64,000 bases of DNA, from positions 8,653-72,652 of the forward strand of contig JBAYOW010000009.1 of NCBI GenBank assembly GCA_041678005.1, read 5' to 3'. This document shows, piece by piece, positions 17,284-25,604 of the stretch (position 1 is the first letter of the stretch; every line of letters starts with the position of its first letter). The stretch comes from Sulfurivermis sp041678005 (GTDB taxonomy: Bacteria > Pseudomonadota > Gammaproteobacteria > Thiohalomonadales > Thiohalomonadaceae). Below the pieces are notes generated by a model, which was given only the letters and a program-made list of their open reading frames with translations, did not search any database and was not told the origin of the DNA. Both the position numbers and the translations under genes were made by a program.

Positions 17284-18195
17284 TTATAGTGCATAGTCAG
17301 CATCATATGGCTCTGCACCCATTACAGTCGGCAAGGTCAGCTCATTGCCCCAATGCGACCAGCCGCCGTTGTACAGACGCACGTCTTCGTAACCCAGGCT
17401 TTTGAGCTGCATCCAGGCCAGACCCATGCGAAAACCATCGTGACAATAGATGTATATGCTGCGGTCTTTGGGGATGGACTGGTACATTGCGGCGAGGCGT
17501 TCTGCATCGAACCACTTCTGGCTCTGGGCATCAGTACCATCCAGACTGACCACATTAATTGCACCAGGGATATGGCCGCTCTGAATGGAATTGCGGATCA
17601 CCTCGCCGGTATACATATCGTGCGGACGGGCATCGAGTAGTACTACCTTGGCGTCGCGTCGTGCGACGACATCGTCATAGACCTGCGGCCACTCGACATA
17701 TAGCTTTTGTTCAGCTTCCTGCAGAGTGACATTTCCAGGCTTGCGTTGTACGGCTGTGGTGGACAGCTCGTTGAAGGCGCTCCATTCGTTGGTGCCGCCC
17801 TCCAATACCTTGACCTGCTTCATATCGTAGCCGTACAGAGCGAGCAAATAGTACAGGCGTGCGGCCAGCGCGGTGCGTGAGTCGTCGTAAATCACGATGA
17901 GTGAATCGTTATTCACGCCCCAGCTACGCAGGGTGGCCTGAAAGGTGGATCTGGAGGGGAAGCGCATAATGGGCGAGCTATTGTTATCACCTAGATCCTT
18001 GAAACGCTGCACTTGCACGGCATTTTCTATATGGCCGACCGTGTAATAACGATGCGGGTGATAGCGCACCTCCAGCACTACGGTTTTGGGATCATCGATG
18101 TGTTCCTCCAGCCAGGTGGCATCAACAAGGAAATCGCGCGCGCAGGCGGCATGGGCGCTGATGAGCAGGCAAATGGCAAGGAGTAGTTTGGGCAT
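17284..18195 (-). CDS. Periplasmic two-domain sulfurtransferase (rhodanese)
   Basis: This 303-residue protein has a signal peptide (about 1-19, ending AHAACA) and two tandem rhodanese domains. The first (about 22-145) lacks a catalytic cysteine, as usual. The second has the active loop CHDGFRMG near residue 256. The architecture matches thiosulfate or 3-mercaptopyruvate sulfurtransferases, but the loop sequence is not diagnostic of either. It lies 26 bp downstream of arsR, so its expression is probably controlled by that repressor. Confidence 0.88.
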   Translation of the reverse strand: MPKLLLAICLLISAHAACARDFLVDATWLEEHIDDPKTVVLEVRYHPHRYYTVGHIENAVQVQRFKDLGDNNSSPIMRFPSRSTFQATLRSWGVNNDSLIVIYDDSRTALAARLYYLLALYGYDMKQVKVLEGGTNEWSAFNELSTTAVQRKPGNVTLQEAEQKLYVEWPQVYDDVVARRDAKVVLLDARPHDMYTGEVIRNSIQSGHIPGAINVVSLDGTDAQSQKWFDAERLAAMYQSIPKDRSIYIYCHDGFRMGLAWMQLKSLGYEDVRLYNGGWSHWGNELTLPTVMGAEPYDADYAL

Positions 18196-18221
18196 ACGAT
18201 ATTCTCCGTTTATGAGTTTGT

Positions 18222-18575
18222 TCAGGCGCAGCGGTCGGCACCAGGTCTGTTGGGCATTGTCGCCAGTGCCTGTTGACTGGTGATAAAGGGGGCTTGGTCG
18301 CCAACACTATTGGCAGTGGCACGCAGGATCTCTTGTGCCCAGCCCGGCAGTTGTGGATGCAGGCGGTAGTACACCCATAGCCCCATGCGGCGATCGCTAA
18401 CAATGTCGGCCTCGCGCAGCTGGGCCAGGTGGCGGGATATCTTGGGTTGGCTTGCGCCCAACGCGTGGGTTAGTTCACAGACACATAACTCTCCGGCATT
18501 GTGCAGCAACAGCAGACAACGCAGGCGGATGGGGTTGGCGAGGGCGCGAAATAGTGAGTCGACGGCTAAAGTCAT
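18222..18575 (-). CDS. ArsR/SmtB family transcriptional repressor
   Basis: This 117-residue winged-helix protein begins LFRALANPIRLRCLLLL. It carries the paired-cysteine motif ELCVCEL at the start of the recognition region, which in ArsR proteins binds As(III) or Sb(III). The recognition helix is QPKISRHLAQLREADIV. It heads the operon with the periplasmic rhodanese. The inducer could instead be a sulfur or persulfide species, since some ArsR relatives with two cysteines (SqrR/BigR) sense those. No arsenic resistance genes are adjacent. Confidence 0.88.
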   Translation of the reverse strand: MTLAVDSLFRALANPIRLRCLLLLHNAGELCVCELTHALGASQPKISRHLAQLREADIVSDRRMGLWVYYRLHPQLPGWAQEILRATANSVGDQAPFITSQQALATMPNRPGADRCA

Positions 18576-18584
18576 GGCGACTGA

Positions 18585-18620
18585 ATATACGTGTGTGCGT
18601 ATATGCGGTCAAGCGCATAT
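18585..18620. promoter_or_regulatory. Candidate ArsR operator: two abutting palindromes
   Basis: ATATACG-N6-CGTATAT (18585-18604) shares its right arm with a second palindrome ATATGC-N8-GCATAT (18601-18620). Both lie 10 to 45 bases upstream of the arsR ATG. AT-rich palindromes with this spacing are typical ArsR/SmtB operators. MITE copy 3 begins 8 bases beyond. Confidence 0.6.
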
Positions 18621-18628
18621 AGGAAGTG

Positions 18629-18931
18629 CAGGGCAATATCATACTCTTATATATGAGGATCAAAATTACTGAGTAGCATTGGTGTCATGCGGATTTACAA
18701 AATAGAGGTTTGTGGCTAATCCCCAGCCCCTCTCCCGCAAGCGGTAGAGGGGAGTTTTGCAGATGCAGAGCCTCAAAACCCCTCCTCTTCAATAGGCTTT
18801 GTTTAATCCAGCGGACGCGAGTGGGTGCTTTTGAAAAGGCTACACTCATTTGCTCCGTCATTCCCGCGCAGGCGGGAATCCTGGAGGAATTGCTTTTTGG
18901 TTAAAGAGTAATCAAACATGATCTTATCCTG
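18629..18931 (+). mobile_element. MITE-like intergenic element, copy 3 (short form)
   Basis: Left end CAGGGCAATATCATACTC and right end AAACATGATCTTATCCTG are diverged versions of the family ends. The flanks ATAGGAAGTG (18619-18628) and ATATGAAGTG (18932-18941) match at 9 of 10 bases, an aged target duplication. The left half matches copy 2 closely (about 18629-18720), and the right half retains the palindrome at 18727-18751 and a perfect ATTCCC-N8-GGGAAT motif (18860-18879). A central module present in the other copies is missing. It fills the arsR-aroB gap. Confidence 0.75.
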
Positions 18932-19010
18932 ATATGAAGTGCCAGCTTGCTGGAGACGGCCAGCCCTATCCGCTATAGTAGCCAACTGTTTTGTTTAATG
19001 AATTCCACAC

Positions 19011-20096
19011 ATGAAAACCTTACACGTTGAGCTCGGGGCGCGTAGCTACCCCATCCATATCGGCCCTGGTTTGCTGGGGCGGCCTGATTTGATAACTCCA
19101 TACATCACCGGTACGCAGGTGATGATAGTCAGTAATGAAACGGTGGCGCCTTTATATCTGGAGCGTGTGCAGCAGGTGTGCGTAGATTTCCAGACTGAAG
19201 TGGTGATCCTGCCAGATGGTGAGCAATACAAAACCCTGGAAGTGCTCAACATGATATTCGATGCGCTGTTGGGCAAACGTTTTGATCGCAGGTGCACGTT
19301 GATCGCGTTGGGCGGTGGTGTGGTGGGTGATATGACTGGCTTTGCCGCGGCCAGTTATCAGCGTGGTGTGTCTTTCATCCAGATTCCCACGACATTGCTC
19401 GCACAGGTGGACTCTTCGGTGGGCGGCAAGACTGGCGTCAATCATCCGCTGGGCAAAAACATGATCGGTGCATTTCATCAGCCAAGTTGTGTGCTGGCCG
19501 ACACAGATACCCTCCATACTCTAGCAGAGCGCCAATTGCGTGCCGGTATTGCCGAGGTGATTAAGTATGGCCTGATCAACGATGAGGAATTCTTTAGCTG
19601 GCTGGAACAAAATATGGGCGCACTGCTGTCGCGCGAGGCACAGGCGCTGAGTTATGCAATTGAGCGTTCCTGCCGCGACAAGGCAGACATTGTTGCTGCC
19701 GATGAGACCGAGGCCGGTAGCCGCGCCCTGCTTAATCTAGGGCACACCTATGGGCATGCCATCGAGACCGGCATGGGCTATGGTCTGTGGCTGCATGGCG
19801 AGGCCATTGCCGTTGGCATGGTAATGGCGGCAGAACTATCTGCCCAGCTTGGCTGGCTGGCGGCTGATGATGTGGCACGTACAAGGCGACTTTTTGTGGC
19901 TGCTGGTTTGCCGGTGCAGGCCCCAAGCGAGCTTGATGCAGCTCGTTTTCTGGAGCTTATGGCGGTGGACAAGAAGGTGCAGGCTGGTAAGTTGCGGCTG
20001 ATCCTGTTGTGCGGCATTGGTCAGGCGGTGATCAGTGATAGCGCCACAGCAGAGCAGATCAGCGCGGGGATTGCCCTGCATCACAGTGGAGCCTGA
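19011..20096 (+). CDS. aroB: 3-dehydroquinate synthase AroB
   Basis: AroB converts DAHP to 3-dehydroquinate in the shikimate pathway, using NAD and a divalent metal. The 361-residue protein shows the NAD-binding ALGGGVVGDMTGFAAASYQR segment, PTTLLAQVDSSVGGKTGVN, and the metal-binding histidines in NLGHTYGHAIE and LHGEAIAVGM. aroK, its usual upstream partner, is missing; MITE copy 3 and arsR are found there instead. dgt follows after 3 bp, so the two are probably co-transcribed. Confidence 0.97.
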   Translation: MKTLHVELGARSYPIHIGPGLLGRPDLITPYITGTQVMIVSNETVAPLYLERVQQVCVDFQTEVVILPDGEQYKTLEVLNMIFDALLGKRFDRRCTLIALGGGVVGDMTGFAAASYQRGVSFIQIPTTLLAQVDSSVGGKTGVNHPLGKNMIGAFHQPSCVLADTDTLHTLAERQLRAGIAEVIKYGLINDEEFFSWLEQNMGALLSREAQALSYAIERSCRDKADIVAADETEAGSRALLNLGHTYGHAIETGMGYGLWLHGEAIAVGMVMAAELSAQLGWLAADDVARTRRLFVAAGLPVQAPSELDAARFLELMAVDKKVQAGKLRLILLCGIGQAVISDSATAEQISAGIALHHSGA

Positions 20097-20099
20097 GGC

Positions 20100-21254
20100 A
20101 TGGATGAGCGACTGGCTCCCTATGCCGCGCACAGTTCCCATACTAGTGGTCGTCGTCATGCCGAGCCTGCGCCTGAGTATCGCAGCGAGTTTCAGCTCGA
20201 TCGCGATCGTATAGTGCATTCCTCAGCCTTTCGCCGCCTGGAATACAAGACACAGGTATTCGTCAATCATGAAGGCGATATGTTTCGCACACGGCTTACT
20301 CATTCCATCGAGGTGGCGCAGATCGGTCGCGGCATTGCGCGCACGCTGGGTTTGAATGAAGACCTTATCGAGGCGATTTGCCTTGCCCATGATTTGGGTC
20401 ATACACCATTTGGTCATGCCGGTCAGGATGCGCTCAACGACTGCATGCGCGAGTACGGCGGCTTCGAGCACAACCTGCAATCCCTGCGCGTGGTCGATGA
20501 GCTGGAAGATCGCTATGCTGAATTTCGTGGCCTGAATCTGACTTTCGAGACGCGGGAAGGCATCCTCAAGCATTGCTCACTGGACAACGCGCGTCAGCTT
20601 GGTGAGCTTGGCCTGCGATTCATCAATAAGAAGCAGCCAGGTCTTGAGGCGCAGATCGCCAATCTTGCTGACGCCATTGCCTATAACAATCATGATGTGG
20701 ACGATGGTCTGCGTGCCGGTTTGCTGACTGTGGAGCAGCTGAGCGAGGAGGAGTTGTTTGCCAGGCAATATGAGCTTGTGCGCCAGCGTTATCCTAAGCT
20801 GCAGACGCGCCGTTTGATCCACGAGATCATTCGCCGCATGATCAACAGTCAGGTAGTCGATTTACTGGAAACCAGCCGCAGTCTCATTGAAGAGGCGGAG
20901 CCTGACAGCATCGACGCCGTGCGTGAGAGAAGTGAGCCCTTGCTTCGCTTCAGCGAGGCGATGCAGCAGCAACACCAGTCACTTAAACGTTTCCTGCGTA
21001 AAAATCTTTATCAACACTACCGCGTCCATCGTATGTCAGTAAAATCCCGGCGCATCGTGCGTGAGCTGTTTGCTGCCATTTTTGCCGATCCACGCTTGCT
21101 GCCTGTTTCTCATCAAGAAAAAGTGGCCGCGCTGGAACAGCAACAAGGCAATACTGGCCGCGCTCGTGCTGTAGCGGATTACATCGCTGGCATGACCGAT
21201 CGCTACGCTATCGCCGAACACCGGCGGCTGTTCTCGCCTGGTGAGCTCACCTGA
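20100..21254 (+). CDS. dgt: Deoxyguanosinetriphosphate triphosphohydrolase-like HD protein
   Basis: This 384-residue HD-domain dNTP triphosphohydrolase cleaves dNTPs to nucleosides and triphosphate. The metal site is formed by RTRLTHSIEVAQ (first His) and LAHDLGHTPFGHAG (His-Asp pair). The N-terminal RSEFQLDRDRIVHSSAFRRL segment (start quoted only in part) is typical of the short dGTPase-like class rather than E. coli Dgt. It lies 3 bp behind aroB, a common arrangement in proteobacteria. Confidence 0.92.
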   Translation: MDERLAPYAAHSSHTSGRRHAEPAPEYRSEFQLDRDRIVHSSAFRRLEYKTQVFVNHEGDMFRTRLTHSIEVAQIGRGIARTLGLNEDLIEAICLAHDLGHTPFGHAGQDALNDCMREYGGFEHNLQSLRVVDELEDRYAEFRGLNLTFETREGILKHCSLDNARQLGELGLRFINKKQPGLEAQIANLADAIAYNNHDVDDGLRAGLLTVEQLSEEELFARQYELVRQRYPKLQTRRLIHEIIRRMINSQVVDLLETSRSLIEEAEPDSIDAVRERSEPLLRFSEAMQQQHQSLKRFLRKNLYQHYRVHRMSVKSRRIVRELFAAIFADPRLLPVSHQEKVAALEQQQGNTGRARAVADYIAGMTDRYAIAEHRRLFSPGELT

Positions 21255-21544
21255 GGCCAGGTCAATGTCGCCGCACTTTAGTTTTATTCTGTAAGGCCGC
21301 AAGCACGGGACTTGCTGGGATATGCTGGTTAATTTTAGCCGGATTTACGCTTGCCCGCATCGTTGGAAAAGGAAACCTGGCCTGATATCAACACCACTTT
21401 TAGTGGTTGCTGGCCTTATGCAATACTATATCTTGTGATCCTGCTGTTTTTATCTTGAGAAAGCAGCATACTGGCGGCATACTTGTGTAACTGCTGGTCG
21501 CCTGTAGGCGACGCTTAATCTCAGGAAACCCATGTCGTCGGCGT
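21255..21544. other. Gene-free spacer with two small hairpins
   Basis: I see no gene here. A hairpin ACCACT-TTT-AGTGGT lies near 21390-21405 without a T tract. A second, GTCGCC-TGTA-GGCGAC, spans 21497-21512 just before the WGR gene and may be in its leader. No promoter stands out. Confidence 0.4.
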
Positions 21545-21799
21545 ATGCGTATCTACATGCAGGGTCCCATAACTGATGACAGCTCACCGCGCTATTATCA
21601 GCTTTTTTTGCAGGAAGACCTGCTCGGTGGCTGGAATGTGGTGCGTGAATGGGGGTTTCAGGGGGCTTCCGGGCGCACGGTGCGTGAGTATTTCGAATGC
21701 CGTGAAGATGCCATAGTTGCCTTGGCTAAATCGCGTGATGCACAGCTCAAACGGGGATATCGCGTAATGTTCATGCAGGGTGAGGCACAACCCAAATGA
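21545..21799 (+). CDS. Stand-alone WGR domain protein
   Basis: This 84-residue protein is almost entirely a WGR domain (WNVVREWGFQGASGRTVREY), a fold otherwise seen in PARP enzymes and bacterial DNA-associated proteins, where it contacts nucleic acid. Free-standing bacterial WGR proteins are of unknown function. It follows a 290-base gap after dgt, and its TGA overlaps an in-frame ATG of the following gene, so the two are likely linked in expression. Confidence 0.8.
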   Translation: MRIYMQGPITDDSSPRYYQLFLQEDLLGGWNVVREWGFQGASGRTVREYFECREDAIVALAKSRDAQLKRGYRVMFMQGEAQPK

Positions 21800-21828
21800 A
21801 GCGAGTACTGGGGCGCCAAAAGGACTCA

Positions 21829-23823
21829 ATGGCCTCGCCACCCTATCTTTCCCGCTACGGCCTGCGGGAATCCCCCTTCGCCAGCGGTAGCCGTTTCTTT
21901 TACGCCGACCCCACTCGTGCTCAAACCCTCAATATGTTGCAGCACCTCACCCAATACAGTGAGGAATTGTTGCTGGTGAGCGGACCATCTGGCAGTGGCA
22001 AGAGCGCCATGCTGGAGCAGTATCTGACGCGAGCCGATGAGGATTGGAAGGTCTGTCGCGTCAGTGCACGCGAAACACCAGACCCGGGCCAGTTATTCCT
22101 GGTGGCAGCGCGTTGCTTTGGCCTGCGCACCGAGGATATCGCCAGTGATGTCTTGCTGGATGCCTTGCGCGATCATCTCAATCATCTGCAACAAACCATG
22201 GTGCCGGTTCTGGTTGTTGATGATGCCGAGTTATTGTCTGATGATGCACTGGAAGTAATCGTGCGACTGGCAGAATTGCCAGGTGAGCATGGCAGGCTGG
22301 TGCGTACCATCCTGTTTACTGACAGTGCCATCTTGCCGCGTTTTGATGAACAGCGTTTTGCCTCGGCGCCAAGACCTCATCGGCTGGAACTCAGTCCACT
22401 CGATGAAGAGCAAACCATTGCCTATTTGCAGCATCGTTTGAGTACAGCAGGATTTGCCGGTGGGCCGCTGTTTTTGCCACGTGAGCTAAAGCGTGTACAT
22501 AAGCAATCCCTGGGCTGGCCGGGCGGTATCAATGAGCAGGCACACGCGGTTTTATTGGGCAAGCGCAAGCGCAGTCGCATGCCATGGAGTTATCTGTTGG
22601 TGGCCTTGGGAGTGGCAGGTATTCTGGCTATCTGGCTGCCAGCCTTTTTCACTGATAGGCCATTGCCTGGTTTCGTCACCCCCGCCCCGCCTGTTGCAGT
22701 GACCATGCCGGAACAACCTATCGTGCGTTATGCCGAGACAGCGCAGCCTGTCCAGTCAACGCTGACTGTTCGCGGTGGTGAGACTGTACAGATCACCTGT
22801 ATTGCGCCAGAGGTCGCTGAGACATCTAAGCCACAGGCCATTTCCTTGGTGCCAGCGATTGACGAGGCAGCATTAGCCACCTCTGATACGGCACAAGAAA
22901 AGACAAGTGAAGCAACAGTGGAGCAGGTAATTGAATCGTCGAGTGATATATCCACGCCGACCGAGCAACCAGCAGTAAGTGCAGCAGTAGAGACTACAAC
23001 TGAATTATCAGATACAGTCGAAACTGTTGCTGCAGGCAAAGCTGACATCGCAGATGAGTCTGAAGCTGTTGTTGAGTCCGCATCTGCTATCGCGCAGGAG
23101 CCAGACGTTCCAGCGGCTGCGGTTGCTGTAGCAGAACCAGAACCAGAAGCAGAACCGCAAGCAGGGCCAAAAGCTGAGCCTGAAGCCAAACCAGAGCTGG
23201 CACCAGTGATTGAGCGTATTGAGCCAGTGCGGCTTACTGGCAGTCATCAGGTGCAGAGTCTGACTTTGCATGGACGGCATTTCAGCCCGGCGAGCAAGGT
23301 CATTGTGCGCTGGCAGGGGCAACAGAAAATACTGGGCACAGATCAGGTGCAGATATTGGACGCTGAGCGCATCCGTATCCGCATCAATGTGGGGATGACA
23401 GCAGATACCTGGTCAGCGGTGGTGGAGACAGGTGAGCAGCGTTCTGCGCAGCATCAGTTCAGGGTGGTTGCGCCTGCTAAGCAGCCTGAGCCGAAAGTGA
23501 CTGCAACGCCTGTTGTCAGCAGGCCAGGAACAGATTTTCGTGATGCCAATTGGCTGCGGCTAAGAGACCCGGCACATTTCACTGTGCAACTGGTTGGGGC
23601 AAGCACGCTTGAGGCGATCCATGACCATCTGCGTGGTCATGCCTTGCCTGGTGAGATTGCCATGGTGCGTATGCAGCGCAGCGGCAAGCCCTGGTTTATT
23701 GTTTTCTGGGGCGATTTTATCGATCAGGCCGCTGCTGAGCGGGCTGTCAATGCCTTACCATCTGCATTACGGCAAGCCTCACCATGGGTTCGCCCCCTTG
23801 CCGATATTCATAAAGAACTTTGA
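21829..23823 (+). CDS. damX: DamX-like AAA ATPase with membrane anchor and SPOR domain
   Basis: An AAA/ExeA-type ATPase region fills about residues 1-250, with Walker A SGPSGSGKSAML and a Walker-B-like VLVVDDAEL. Next come a membrane helix (about 258-276), a periplasmic Ala/Glu/Pro-rich linker with PEPEAEPQ-type repeats, an IPT-like stretch, and a C-terminal SPOR domain (FTVQLVGASTLEAIHDHLRG onwards) that would bind denuded septal peptidoglycan. The aroB-damX neighbourhood is classical, although dgt and WGR have come between. The ATG at 21829 has AAAAGGA 5 bases upstream; an in-frame ATG at 21796 is the alternative. Role: cell division. Confidence 0.82.
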   Translation: MASPPYLSRYGLRESPFASGSRFFYADPTRAQTLNMLQHLTQYSEELLLVSGPSGSGKSAMLEQYLTRADEDWKVCRVSARETPDPGQLFLVAARCFGLRTEDIASDVLLDALRDHLNHLQQTMVPVLVVDDAELLSDDALEVIVRLAELPGEHGRLVRTILFTDSAILPRFDEQRFASAPRPHRLELSPLDEEQTIAYLQHRLSTAGFAGGPLFLPRELKRVHKQSLGWPGGINEQAHAVLLGKRKRSRMPWSYLLVALGVAGILAIWLPAFFTDRPLPGFVTPAPPVAVTMPEQPIVRYAETAQPVQSTLTVRGGETVQITCIAPEVAETSKPQAISLVPAIDEAALATSDTAQEKTSEATVEQVIESSSDISTPTEQPAVSAAVETTTELSDTVETVAAGKADIADESEAVVESASAIAQEPDVPAAAVAVAEPEPEAEPQAGPKAEPEAKPELAPVIERIEPVRLTGSHQVQSLTLHGRHFSPASKVIVRWQGQQKILGTDQVQILDAERIRIRINVGMTADTWSAVVETGEQRSAQHQFRVVAPAKQPEPKVTATPVVSRPGTDFRDANWLRLRDPAHFTVQLVGASTLEAIHDHLRGHALPGEIAMVRMQRSGKPWFIVFWGDFIDQAAAERAVNALPSALRQASPWVRPLADIHKEL

Positions 23824-23917
23824 GTAGCTTTTCTTGTTTGCTGCCTATCTTGTCGAGCTGGCAGAATTCTGCAGGGCTGTTAGCATGTTGTTTGATTGAT
23901 TTAATTGAGGTTTTTTC

Positions 23918-24982
23918 ATGGCTGAGTTGAAGAATGATCGTTTTTTGCGTGCCCTGCTGAAGCAGCCGGTAGATGTCACCCCTGTTTGGATGATGCGCCA
24001 GGCCGGCCGCTATCTACCGGAATATCGCGCTACCCGCAGCCAGGCAGGTGGCTTCATGGATTTGTGCAAGAATGCCGAGCTGGCCTGCGAGGTGACAATT
24101 CAGCCGCTGGATCGTTTTCCACTTGATGCGGCCATTCTGTTTTCCGATATCCTCACCATCCCGGATGCAATGGGATTGGGCCTGCGCTTTGCCGAGGGTG
24201 AGGGACCAGTCTTTGACCACCCGGTGCGCACTGCAGCTGACGTCGATCGTTTGTTTGTGCCCGATGCCGAAGGTGAGTTGCAGTATGTAATGAGTGCGGT
24301 GCGCACCATACGCCGAGAGTTACAGGGGCGCGTACCATTGATCGGTTTTACCGGCAGCCCGTGGACCTTGGCAACCTACATGGTCGAGGGCGGTTCATCC
24401 AGGGATTTTGCACGCGTCAAGGGCATGCTTTATGAACAGCCGGCCTTGATGCACATGATGCTGGATGTGCTCGCTGACACTGTGACGCAATACCTCAATG
24501 CCCAGGTGGCGGCAGGTGCCCAGGCATTGATGATCTTCGATACCTGGGGTGGCGTACTAACGCCGCGTGATTATGAGGAGTTTTCACTGCGTTACATGCG
24601 GAAGATCATTGCCGGCCTGACGCATGAGGCTGAGGGTCGTAAAGTGCCAGTGGTGATGTTTACCAAGGGTGGCGGGCTATGGCTGGAGGCCATGGCCGAG
24701 TCAGGTGCCGATGCGCTTGGTCTGGATTGGACGGTGGATATCGGCGTGGCGCGTGCGCGCGTTGGTGACAAGGTGGCGCTGCAGGGTAATATGGATCCTT
24801 GTGTGCTGTATGCCTCGCCAGAGCGTATTCGTCAGGAGGTCGCCACGATCCTGGCGGCCTATGGCAAGGGCACAGGACACGTCTTCAATCTGGGGCATGG
24901 TATACATCAGCATGTGGCACCGGAAAATGCGGCTGCATTTGTCGATGCAGTGCACGAATTGAGCAGAGAGTATCATCAATAA
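23918..24982 (+). CDS. hemE: Uroporphyrinogen decarboxylase HemE
   Basis: HemE removes four carboxyl groups from uroporphyrinogen III to give coproporphyrinogen III in heme synthesis. The 354-residue protein has the substrate-binding segment PVWMMRQAGRYLPEYR, the catalytic aspartate in ILFSDILTIPDAMG, and the C-terminal FNLGHGIHQHVAPENA. Typically hemE stands near aroB-damX in gammaproteobacteria, as here. Confidence 0.97.
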   Translation: MAELKNDRFLRALLKQPVDVTPVWMMRQAGRYLPEYRATRSQAGGFMDLCKNAELACEVTIQPLDRFPLDAAILFSDILTIPDAMGLGLRFAEGEGPVFDHPVRTAADVDRLFVPDAEGELQYVMSAVRTIRRELQGRVPLIGFTGSPWTLATYMVEGGSSRDFARVKGMLYEQPALMHMMLDVLADTVTQYLNAQVAAGAQALMIFDTWGGVLTPRDYEEFSLRYMRKIIAGLTHEAEGRKVPVVMFTKGGGLWLEAMAESGADALGLDWTVDIGVARARVGDKVALQGNMDPCVLYASPERIRQEVATILAAYGKGTGHVFNLGHGIHQHVAPENAAAFVDAVHELSREYHQ

Positions 24983-25130
24983 TTAATGGAATATGCAAGT
25001 ATCTTGCTGATTTTCTAGGTCTGGCTGAGTGGTTTTTCAGCCCATACGGGAATGTTGATTATATTGCGCAAATTCTAATCAAATTATAGATTTAGCTTGC
25101 ACATTATCCATAAATGGATGACGACAATAG

Positions 25131-25571
25131 ATGATGCGAGAACAAAAGATAGTGACATGGAGTGTGGTCAGGCCAATTGAAGTGGCCGTTGGCTGGTTGC
25201 TGTTGCTGATCGGTTGCAGTTTGAATATTACGGCACAGGCTGCAAGTGGTGATTATCTCAAGGAGTTGCAGGCCGAGACAGAGGTCATCACACGCGGCAA
25301 GACTGACGATCCTGTCGATGTGACGGCACCTGCTGAACGAGTTGAACAACAGTTGAGCAGGCCAGCCATAGGGCGGGACAAGCTGGATGAGCTGCCGGGT
25401 GATCTGACACACGCGCAGTTTGAAGAAATCCTGAGGGACAATTATTTAGGCACTTATGTGTTTTACAATAAGTTGAGTGATACCGATAAGGCCAGAGTTT
25501 ATGAGGCCTATGGAAGCAATCCTGCCATAGTTCATCTACGGGATATTACGACAACATTATTGAGGAAATAA
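25131..25571 (+). CDS. Hypothetical secreted or membrane-anchored protein
   Basis: I do not recognise the family with certainty. The 146-residue product has an N-terminal hydrophobic stretch (about 18-38) that could be a signal peptide or anchor. A charged middle part follows, then a C-terminal domain with the conserved-looking block FEEILRDNYLGTYVFYNKLS. A second in-frame ATG follows at once (25134). The gene is 33 bp before a periplasmic rhodanese on the same strand, so the two are probably a functional pair in the cell envelope. Confidence 0.7.
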   Translation: MMREQKIVTWSVVRPIEVAVGWLLLLIGCSLNITAQAASGDYLKELQAETEVITRGKTDDPVDVTAPAERVEQQLSRPAIGRDKLDELPGDLTHAQFEEILRDNYLGTYVFYNKLSDTDKARVYEAYGSNPAIVHLRDITTTLLRK

Positions 25572-25604
25572 GTGAAAACAAGAATATAGCAACCAAGGGA
25601 GATT

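Noticed and set aside
22728..23189. 153-residue minus-strand open frame inside the DamX-like gene
   Set aside because: Its Ser/Ala/Thr-rich low-complexity product is the antisense of the Ala/Glu/Pro linker and has no start signal.
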